Of a stretch of DNA of 64,000 bases, positions 56,028 to 64,000 are shown piece after piece. Origin of the DNA: Petunia secreta (taxonomy: Eukaryota > Streptophyta > Magnoliopsida > Solanales > Solanaceae). Position 1 is the stretch's first letter. Each line of letters opens with the position of its first letter. The notes beneath the pieces were generated by a model, which had not been told where the DNA came from, ran no database searches, and saw only the letters and a list, made by a program, of their open reading frames with translations. The translations under genes were made by a program, and so were the position numbers. Location of the stretch: contig JARKIP010000011.1 in assembly GCA_029990175.1 (NCBI GenBank), forward strand, positions 22,480,001-22,544,000, in the 5' to 3' direction.

Positions 56028-56104
<77 letters not shown>
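56028..56104. repeat. (TCTA)n microsatellite
   Basis: About 19 uninterrupted tetranucleotide units at the Helitron 5' end. Confidence 0.95.
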
Positions 56105-56970
56105 ACTGATATAAAAGTCGGAATCCTTAAAGTAAAAAAGTAAAAGACGAAAATACCCCAAAAATATTAAACTCCCATTTTTCGTCTCCAAAACTAAATA
56201 CTATCTTTAAGTTTTGTATATTAAATTAAATAAGTTGCTACATAGTTAGTATTGCTTTCATCTTCCTATACAGATTAAAAATTTTGGAATTTGAAGAGTT
56301 ATAATTGAAAGGTCAATAAATTAAATGAACAAGAAACAATTAGAACTCCAAAATTCTCAAGATTCGATACATATAAATTCATCCATGTCATGCAACCGTT
56401 TATTAAGATTTTCTTTTCCTTTTTGCTAAGTCTTTAGGCTCTTCAGTACCTTTATAGTTCATATTATTAAATTATTAATAATATTATAATGATTATTATT
56501 ATCAGGGGTATTTTTGTAACCTAAATAATTAATATGGGTGTTTTAGTAATCTGACTTTACATTAGGATCTCACTTTTAATATAATATGATATGATGATAC
56601 CGTATACATATGTTTTAATTAAGGCTGTCCACCGGCCCGGTCCAGTCCGGTGCTAAAGGAAAAAAAACTCGAAAACGGCCCGGTCCCGGCCCGGTCTAAC
56701 GGTGCATTTGCACCAATACTGGATTGGAACCGGTACCGGCAAGGTGGGACTGATCCGGTTCCGGTTCGACCCGGTCCGGGCCGGTTCGCGTTAAGTTTTT
56801 TTTTTTAACTTAATTTTTTGATTCTTTGAAATAGATAAAAAAAATATGGTAGACTAAATAAACAACACAAAACACACATTTTATTCAATAATACGACAGT
56901 ACATTAAGTTGGAAATGCATAATTAAAGACTTAAAGATTTAAAATGATATACTAGAAAATAGACTAGAAA

Positions 56971-57279
56971 TTAGAAAAATACATAAATCTTCAACTTCAA
57001 CGACCTAATTATCGCGTGGTGGCAGATATATGCCACCACCACGAGCTGCCCATCGGGGGCATGTTGGTATTTCAAGTGAGTTTTAAACTTCCCCGTCCCT
57101 CCATGAAGTGATCCAGTTTCATAATTCCAAACTTTCTTACAAAGAGTACACTGAGCTTTGCCGGTATCATTATTTTTTGTGATAAATTTCCAAACTTGGG
57201 ATCTTTCAGTTCTTGGGCTGGAGGGACCTTCAGTAGTAGCACCTTGAGCTTGAGTAGAAGTATTTGCATTTGCAACCAT
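56971..57279 (-). pseudogene. Second BED zinc-finger exon in the same hAT element
   Basis: 102 codons from ATG 57279. 'VWKFITKNNDTGKAQCTLCK' through 'GTGKFKTHLKYQH' is a complete BED finger (C-x2-C ... H-x4-H), close to the finger at 60375 ('VWKFMTKNVPAQTAKCNLCK'). No DUF659 or dimerisation region follows: the frame ends at 56971, near the left terminus. The upstream DNA (57290-57500) parallels 61000-61220 ('gtatttataggaaaaatagg' and 'gtatttatagaaaaaatagg', then 'gccgttgcc'). It looks like a duplicated 5' part of the element, or a deleted sister copy fused to it. Whether it is expressed is unknown. Confidence 0.65.
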
Positions 57280-57612
57280 TTTGATAGAAAATTTATAAAA
57301 ATAGCCTTTGTTAGAATTTTTTTTAAGAGAAATGAATAGAAAATATTGAATTGTAATTAATTTGATGAAATATGGGAGTATTTATAGGAAAAATAGGTAG
57401 GGTAGGGCTATTGGGGCGTTTATGGGGGTGGGAAAAATAGCCGTTTATGGCCGTTGCCAATGGCTATTTTTCAAAAGGGAGCTGATTTTGAATTTTTGAT
57501 GTATTGGGCCGGTCCGACCCGGTCTGGACGTTTAGTTTAGTTTTTTTTTTTTGGTTATTTTTTTTGTTTTTAATAGCCTTTGTAGTTTTTGAATTTTAAA
57601 TTAAAATATATG

Positions 57613-58270
57613 ACTTAATAGCAAGACATAACACTTGTTATTTTTTCAAACTTAATACTAACTACTAAGTATTAAGTTAGTAGTATTTAGTATTTAGTAT
57701 TTAATTGTAAAAGTATAATTGAGAATATATAAAACAATGGTAACTTAATAGCAAGACATAACACTTGTTATTTTTTCAAACTTAATACTATGTATTAAGT
57801 TAGTAGTATTTAGTATTTTGTATTTAAGTATTAAATTGTAAAAGTATAATTGAGAATATATAAAACAATGATAACTTAATAGCAAGACATAACACTTGCT
57901 AATTTTTCCGAACTTAATACTAAGTATTAAGTTAGTAGTATTTAGTATCTAGTATTTAGTATTTAAGTATTAAATTGTAAAAGTATAATGGAGAATATAT
58001 AAAACAATGATAACTTAATAGCAAGACATAACACTTGTTATTTTTTCAAACTTAATACTAAATATTAAATTAGTAGTATTTAGTATTTAGAATTAAGTTA
58101 GTAGTATTTAGTATTTAGTATTTTAGTAATTAGTATTTAGTATTTACTATTTAGTATTTACTAGTAGTATTTAAATATTGAATTGCAAAGAGGTAACTTA
58201 ATAGCAAATGATAATTGAGAATATAACAAAGGATTATAACTTAATAGCAAGGCGTAACGCATTTTATTGA
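57613..58270. repeat. Tandem array of 130- to 139-bp units downstream of the hAT transposase
   Basis: 'acttaatagcaagacataac' recurs at 57613, 57743, 57874 and 58013, with partial copies near 58197 and 58239. Each unit also holds smaller 'tagtatttagtatt' repeats of varying number, which explains the growing unit length. It is noncoding and lies between the transposase stop and the second BED module. Confidence 0.88.
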
Positions 58271-58338
58271 ATAATGTTTGAATTATTTTTTTTTTGCAAA
58301 GTACATATTACATACTACATAGATATTAAATTACAAAA

Positions 58339-60743
58339 CTACATATTAATAAAAAAACTTCTCATTTTCTGAATAATTTCTTCTGGCACCTCTGGAGGAA
58401 CCGGTGGCAAAGATTCATCGTATTCATAATTATTTTCATTGTCCACACTTCCATTGCCTGATAAAATTTCGGTTGCTGCTTCTGCATCTGCTGCTTCATC
58501 TTCTGCAAATCCAAAATTTCTTCGCTCCGATCTAATCCAATCTCTGAATAATACGGCCGTCTCCATTGCTTCTTCCTTCAATGAGTGTCTATGATCTCCA
58601 ATTTGTAATCTTCCTTGGCTAAACGCGTTTTCTGAAGCAGCTAATGATACTTGAATTGTTAGAATATCCCGCGCCATTTTTGCTAAAACTGAAAACTATG
58701 CTTGTTGATCCTTCCAAAATGGCAGTAGTTGATCGCTTCCAAAATACTCAATTTCCTTGCAACCATGAAGTAAATAAACATCAAGCTCGTTGAACCCTCC
58801 GCTACTCGAATGCCTGCTAGAAAGCCTTTGATTAAGGCTGGAAAAACTTCCCAATCCGGCTGCAGCTCTTTTACTCGCCTGCGTTGAACTTGATCCAGCT
58901 CCACTTGGAACACTTGGAACAACATTATCAACTGCACTCCTATATCTTTCATAAATCCGTTGGCAATCTAGAATTACCTGCGCACAAGCTGTTTCTACAC
59001 TTGGTGTTTCTTCATCAGTAATTCTCAAACTCCGATAAATTTTTCTAATAAGCATTTCGGTATTAAACCGTTTAAAACAGGGATGTAATACAGAAGCAAT
59101 GCAATAAAGTGGTGGAATAGGAAAAAAATAGTTTTTAAATTTTTCAATCATTGCTTCTACGGCTTGTTCATAACCAGGCACTACTCTATAATCGTTAAGT
59201 AATTCTGCTATTCCACCTATAAAATACAACATGGTAGTAACTGTAGGATAATATTAACCGGAAAATTCTTTAGTACCATAAAAAAACTTTTCTAAAAAAA
59301 GAAGAAGACGCGCAACAAGTTTCCAATCAGATTCTTCTAGGTGATACTCTACAGCCACTTTGCCATTAAAATAACTAGTTATAGGATCTTGTAAAGTGTA
59401 AGCAACAGACAAAGAGTCATATACAGTGTTCCACCTAGTTGAAACTTCCTTAGGAACTCTTCTAGGCCTCAAACCTTCATTCACACACTCTACCTGAAAG
59501 TCCCTCCATCTATCCGATTTTTTAGATATAAAAATATATAACTAATTGCGAGTCTAACCTTCACAATAGTAGGATCAAATAACTGAAGGCCATATTTTAC
59601 AACTAAATTATATATATGACATGCACATCTAACATGAAACAATTCTTCAAAAGGAGGATGCAATGCAGGTCTTAACTTACCAATAGCAAAATCATTGTTT
59701 GCAGCATTATCAAGAGTTATACTTAAAATTTTGTCACTAATAAAATACGCCTTACAAATATCAACTTCTCTCTTAATAAATGTTCCCGTGTGTGGTTCAT
59801 CGACAGCGCAATATGCTAAAATTCTTTTTTGCATTACCCAGTTTGGATCTATCCAATGACAAGTAACTGTTATGTAGTCATACCCGTTAACACCACGACC
59901 CAAATCAGTAGTAAGACAAACTCAACAATCAAAGTGAAAATATTGTCTATATTCATTTTTAAATTTTATAATATCACTTCTAACCGTAGGTTTTGGAAAA
60001 CCTTGAAAAGATGGATTATATACGGTTTGAATATAACGAATAAAACCTTGACAAGAAGCAAATGTAAAAGGTAAGCACTCTACCGCAATCTTTTTTGCCA
60101 TTTGTTCCCTATCTTTCTTCTTATCATAATGCATAAGCCCCCCGTCACTGGGTTAATTTCATGTTGAACTCTACTACCTTGCGATGGAGCCATTCTGTTC
60201 CCTGAACGAGTGCCACCCGGCCTCTTTTCCCATTCATTCTATGATGGTTTTCTAAGTGTGTTCTCAACTTCCCCGTCCCACCATTATGCCTGCCGGTTTT
60301 AAAATCCCAAACTTTTTTACAAAGATTACATTTAGCGGTCTGAGCCGGAACATTTTTAGTCATAAATTTCCACACATCTGATCTTTTCGGTCATGTAGCT
60401 GGTTCTCTACTAGGAGGCATAGGTGGTAATTCAGATTCAGTTTCTTCAGGTTCACCATGAAATTGACTAGTGGGTGTTTCATCTTCTAAATTAAACCCTT
60501 CGGTATTTTCTTGATATCGTGCCTCTAACATATCATTATCTAGTGGTTGATCAAAATCAAAATCATGATAAAATTGTGTGTCATCTTCCTGAGTAAAATC
60601 ATCTAGATGAGAAGGAGCGCTAGAAGTAACAATTGGTCTTTTACCTAAAGCACGACTACGTCTATCATCCCCCCTCGGTTAGAAGCACGTGATCTACGAC
60701 CGCTACCCGTACGCCCAGTAATTGATCTCCACAGTCCAGACAT
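58339..60743 (-). pseudogene. hAT transposase (RICESLEEPER-like), broken
   Basis: Likely ATG 60743 ('MSGLWRSITGRTGSGRRSRA'), then a frame slip near 60680 and an acidic linker. The BED finger lies at 60145-60375 ('AKCNLCKKVWDFKTGRHNGG'), followed by a stop. Then come 59922-60134 ('TFASCQGFIRYIQTVYNPSF'), 59490-59903 ('LSITLDNAANNDFAIGKL', 'FHVRCACHIYNLVVKYGL'), 59254-59484 ('VPKEVSTRWNTVYDSLSVAY'), 58696-59232 ('PPLYCIASVLHPCFKRF', then the dimerisation domain start 'ELDVYLLHGCKEIEYFGSDQ') and 58339-58677 ('SLAASENAFSQGRLQIGDHR', 'SLKEEAMETAVLFRDWIRSE'). The domain order matches the family and nearly all of the protein is present, but about five stops or frame changes interrupt it. Confidence 0.88.
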
Positions 60744-61524
60744 TTTTATAATTTATAAGTAAATCAAACAAATAAATTACTAAAATATGCTAGAAACAAT
60801 ATTGCACAAAAATTAAAATAGATAATAAAAAGTAAGAACGAGTTTACTTGATATCGTGAACTTAGAATGTAAAACTTAGGAAGTGAAAGTTGAAACTTGA
60901 CCGGAACCGCACCGAACAATCTTCCATTTCACTCCAAATATTTTTTTGTAATGCAATTTAGCACTTAAACCCTTTTTGCGAGAGCAAATTTGAATTATTT
61001 AGCAAATAGCCTTTGTAGAAATAAGAGAGATTGAGAGAGATTTAGAGAGAATATTAGAGAAATTGTGAATAAATTGATGAAAAATAGTGGTATTTATAGA
61101 AAAAATAGGTTGGGGGGAGGGGGGGAGGGGAGGGTATGGGGGCGCCTAGGGGGTGGGGGAGGAAATATGGCCATTTTTTGCCGTTGGGCCAACGGCTGTG
61201 CGTGAAAGAGCCGTTGCCCAACGGCTATTTTTTGCACAAGCCCACCAGTTTTTTTTTTTTTTTTTTAATTTTTCCGGTCCGGTTCCGATCTTTTTTGGTC
61301 CGGTTTGGTCGGTTCATTTTGGGGGTGATGGGTCGGGGAACGAACCGTGTCAAATTTTTTTATTTGGTCCAGTTTGCGCCGGTCCGGTGCAAACCGGACC
61401 ACTGGACAACCTTAGTTTTAATGATGTTTATATCATTTTAAAGTTAGATATTCATGAAATATACGTGCAACACGCAATTTGTACTTATAAGTACACACGC
61501 GCAATGCATGTGTCCAAACACTAG

Positions 61525-62237
61525 TTCTGATAATATGCCTATATTTTCCACTTACATGGTTTCTATTTTCTACTTTGAACTCTGACTTCTGCTGGTGAAA
61601 ACTGAGAAGGCAGATCCAAGCAACAAATATTGGGAAATAGAAGGCAACATTCATTCCTGGAACCCATTTTAAGCATCCTGACTTGAGTAACATCTTAAAT
61701 CTAAAAGGTAGAATGTCTGCAGAAATTTACTCTTCATAAGGCCACGCTGTGAAGAAAGTGAAGCTGCAGCCATGCAGTGGGGAAGCAGAAGCCGGGTTAA
61801 GTTTTCTTCCGCTGCATCACGGAGGTGCACAAGAATCTACTTAAAAACGGCATTTACTAAGAAATGCAAATGCAAACCAAAGCTTTTGTTCGCACAATTC
61901 AAGCAACAAAAGCTGGGAATCTTTAATAGGCAAGAATGACACATGAAACCCATTTATGGCATCCGATTTGTGAAGTAGGAGAAGCCTTAAAGCTTGAATG
62001 AGTGTAGATATGGCACCCTTTAAGTCAAAGGGGATATTTTCCATAAGAGACAAATGATTATCCAGTGGATCGCGTTAAAAGAAAGAAGGAAATAAAAAAC
62101 AAAAAGAGAAGGGAGAGAGCTGGAGGGGCAGTAACTGCACTTTTCAGTAAATTTTCTAAGGATTCTGGGTATATTTTGGTATAGGTACTCTATCACAGTG
62201 TACATCAGAAAGAAAGCAAAGCTGCAAAGAGCACAAT
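61525..62237. other. Downstream region and probable 3' UTR of the PITH-domain gene
   Basis: No independent gene is seen. The part next to 62237 should contain the 3' UTR (minus strand), but no definite poly(A) signal was fixed. Two blocks near 61570-61700 and 61870-61990 share diverged wording ('caagcaacaaa', 'ggaa(t/c)ccatttta'), suggesting an old local duplication. Confidence 0.45.
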
Positions 62238-62365
62238 TTACTCCACACGTGAAAGGCCTCCGCCACTCTCAGCTCGAGTCCTGCATACAGATATAGCATC
62301 TCTTAGTAGAGTTACGGGCAACAGGGAAATGCAAAAGAGAGCTAAAATTAAAGAATGCAGTGTGT

Positions 62366-62396
<31 letters not shown>

Positions 62397-64000
62397 GGGG
62401 CAAGTAAGGGAGGTGCCAGGATTAGATTGCACCAGAAAGGAAAGAAGGTTGCAGCCGGATCTACATGTACAGGGGGAAGGAATTGATGATAGTAGATGAG
62501 TAGATTGCACCAAACAACATATAAGCATATCGAAAAGAAAGCTATCACAGCAAGATAGCTTCGAACATTTTTAAGACTCAATAACCTCTATGCTGAACTA
62601 TCTCAGATTAGCTGTAGAGAAACTCATTCTAGGAAATGCATTGCATTAATTGAGAGAATTGTGCTGAAGATCCCATTAACCCCCAGCTTCCAGCAAAGTG
62701 GTCTTGGTTTTTGGCTTCTTTCTGCCGGCCACTCAACATTTCTTCTTTTTGAAGGAGAAAACAGCCATATAAGATGCATACAAAGAGCAGATAATCCTTC
62801 ACAAACATCAGGTTTTCCAGGACTGTTGCAATGCTCCAAAATAGGCAAATATACTAGTACATATTCAAGTGTTTTCAACTCTTTTAAACATTTGCTTTTA
62901 GATAAGAAACTTATGAACCACTCTTAGCATGGTCATGACATGTTATCCCCCCCCCCCCCCCCCCCCCTTTTTTTTTTTTTTTTTAGTTTTTTAAAAGTAC
63001 AGCAAATGTTCATTTGGAGAAGTTTAAGGCTAGGGCTATGTAAGTGAAGAAAAAGCTCTGATGTAAAGCTAGTACACTTTCTGTTGAAAAGCTTAAGTGC
63101 TTCTATTGTCTGCAGTCCAAAAAAATGTTTAACCGCCTCATGCATTTAAGATTGAGAATAGAGTATATTTCCTACTAATACTCAACCTGCAAGCTAACAC
63201 AGTTCAAAGTCTCTCTGGTATTACATGAGGACTGCCTGAACAATTTTGCCCTTAATATTTCATATACTACCAGAGAGTGAAGCCATTTCAGGAATACATA
63301 ACCAACGTTAATTTTGCGTTCAAAATGAACTACGAAAGTAGGAATTAAGAATACAGAAACCAAACATATAATATCTGTCTAAAAGGGCAAAGAGTAACTT
63401 ACTTGTGATCAGAGGGGTTAGGTACAACCTCATAAACAATATTTGCAACAACATCCCTCTTCATCTGTACAGCATTATTTTGGAAACAGGTTATGATTAT
63501 TGATTACTATCTGAAGCCAGTGACCATAGAATTCAAACATTTTCACTCTGGTTACCTGGGTGGCTTCTCCTTTCAAGCCAATATAATGTATCTGTGTTGT
63601 ATCACCACCAAAATTATCAGGGAAATGCAGAGTGATATTCCCCACACTTTGAAACCTAGAATACCTGAATGAACGTTTGTAGACATCACAAGACAATCAA
63701 AATAGACATCCAGAATAAAAGCAACCTTATATAATAGTGATCCAAACAATTTGCTCCCACGAAATATCAGAAAATCTAGAGAACATAAATTGCGCTAATG
63801 AAATATAAATGGCAATGTGTGCACGCGCACGAGAACAGTGTCCAAAGTTGCAACTATACAATCGCCATAAAGACCATGCAGCAGCAATGTTATGGATTAA
63901 AGGAGACGTATACCTTGTCTGGTACTCTAGAACTCCTTGCAAGTTTTCAGCTAAATCCCACTCCTTGCAAGTAAAGCAAGTGTCAGCAAAAGTGGTTGGG
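62238..64000 (-). CDS. PITH-domain protein, C-terminal exons (partial gene)
   Basis: Exons in view: 63914 to beyond 64000, 63556-63664, 63403-63464, 62238-62280, all GT-AG and in phase, stop TAA 62238-62240. The product reads 'KEWDLAENLQGVLEYQTR', 'YSRFQSVGNITLHFPDNFGG', 'DTTQIHYIGLKGEATQ', 'MKRDVVANIVYEVVPNPSDH' and ends 'KTRAESGGGLSRVE'. This is the C-terminal half of the PITH (DUF1000) domain, matching the small cytosolic PITH protein found in plants and animals (PITHD1 type) rather than a thioredoxin fusion. PITH domains can bind the proteasome; the role of this plant member is not established. The final intron (62281-63402) is 1.1 kb and holds long G, C and T runs. The 5' exons lie beyond the window. 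Confidence 0.9.
62360..62400. repeat. (GT)n followed by poly-G in the last PITH intron
   Basis: About ten GT units run into a tract of about 21 G. Length in such tracts is often unreliable in assemblies. Confidence 0.9.
62947..62984. repeat. Poly-C / poly-T tract in the last PITH intron
   Basis: About 21 C followed by about 17 T, intronic on the minus strand. Confidence 0.9.

Larger units (their letters stand above)
56620..61414 (-). mobile_element. hAT transposon nested in the Helitron
   Basis: 4795 bp. Ends are 'taaggctgtcca' on the left and, read inward from the right, 'taaggttgtcca'. A perfect 8-bp duplication GTTTTAAT lies at 56612-56619 and 61415-61422. Both subterminal regions are packed with 'ccggtcc/ggaccgg' repeats (56630-56790 and 61270-61400). 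The transposase reads leftwards (60743 to 58339) and is broken. A second BED-finger ORF with its own upstream region lies at 56971-57560, and a tandem array separates the two. Confidence 0.92.
56028..61524 (+). mobile_element. Short nonautonomous Helitron, split by a hAT transposon
   Basis: The left end begins TC ('tctatctatc') after an A at 56027. The right end carries a hairpin 'acacgcgcaatgcatgtgt' (61495-61513), then 'ccaaacactag' ending in CTAG at 61521-61524, followed by T. TC...CTRR with a 3' hairpin and insertion between A and T is the Helitron pattern. Without the hAT element and one duplication copy (4803 bp) it is about 694 bp and noncoding. The first bases have expanded into a TCTA microsatellite, which blurs the exact 5' end. 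Confidence 0.6.

Noticed and set aside
57613..58270. Regular repeat array with CRISPR-like look
   Set aside because: Units are contiguous 130- to 139-bp tandem copies in a plant transposon, without unique spacers or cas genes.
62238..62528. 96-codon minus-strand ORF as a separate gene
   Set aside because: Only its last 14 codons are real: they form the final exon of the PITH gene. The rest is intron with a GT/G repeat.
63399..63401. TAA after '...PSDHK' as the PITH stop codon
   Set aside because: The sequence there is a strong GTAAGT donor, and splicing at 63403 to the exon at 62280 gives the conserved C-terminus in phase.

Overview
The window is nuclear DNA of a flowering plant, most likely a member of the nightshade family (Solanaceae). 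Genes have many GT-AG introns, and between them lies a dense, nested layer of transposable elements. The family assignment rests on two short retroposons that resemble the TS and Au SINE families of Solanaceae; the species cannot be named from sequence alone.

Only two ordinary host genes are clear, both on the minus strand. At 15316-26544 is a complete 11-exon gene for a chloroplast-type serine hydroxymethyltransferase (SHM3-like, 525 codons). Its 7.5-kb first intron carries a 4.1-kb hAT transposon, two MITEs and a long inverted repeat. At 62238-64000 is the 3' part of a PITH-domain protein gene that runs off the right edge.

Region by region: 179-9770 is a Ty3/gypsy chromovirus (Tekay/Del-like) with 3.18-kb LTRs and a TTGTG target duplication. 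It sits inside what looks like the 3' end of an older gypsy element (1-178 and 9776 to about 10730). From 10740 to 15300 lie degenerate repeats, one Tourist-like MITE and a possible small unrecognised transcription unit. After the SHMT gene comes a 970-bp Mutator-like MITE (27194-28164) followed by a 190-bp tandem duplication.

The region 28668-55169 is one L1-type LINE of about 6.56 kb, spread over 26.5 kb by three later insertions that each keep a target duplication: a hAT MITE in its 5' UTR (28678-28946), a 12.2-kb Tat-lineage gypsy element on the minus strand in ORF1 (29282-41501, TSD ATGGC), and a 7.4-kb CACTA transposon in the RNase H domain (47356-54794, TSD TCT). The Tat element carries, antisense to gag-pol and between pol and the 3' LTR, a multi-exon gene-like unit (30798-33479) with a region resembling the 'putative gypsy type transposon' domain and a coiled-coil tail; this is the least ordinary item in the window. 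The CACTA element keeps an apparently uninterrupted four-exon TNP2-type transposase (1124 codons) and arrays of a 20-bp palindrome near both ends, while its second gene has a nonsense codon.

From 56028 to 61524 lies a short Helitron-like element split by a 4.8-kb hAT transposon (56620-61414, TSD GTTTTAAT) that contains a broken transposase and a second BED-finger/promoter module. Boundaries were placed by matching terminal repeats and target duplications by eye; exon joins were checked for reading phase. Percent identities, expression and database hits were not computed.
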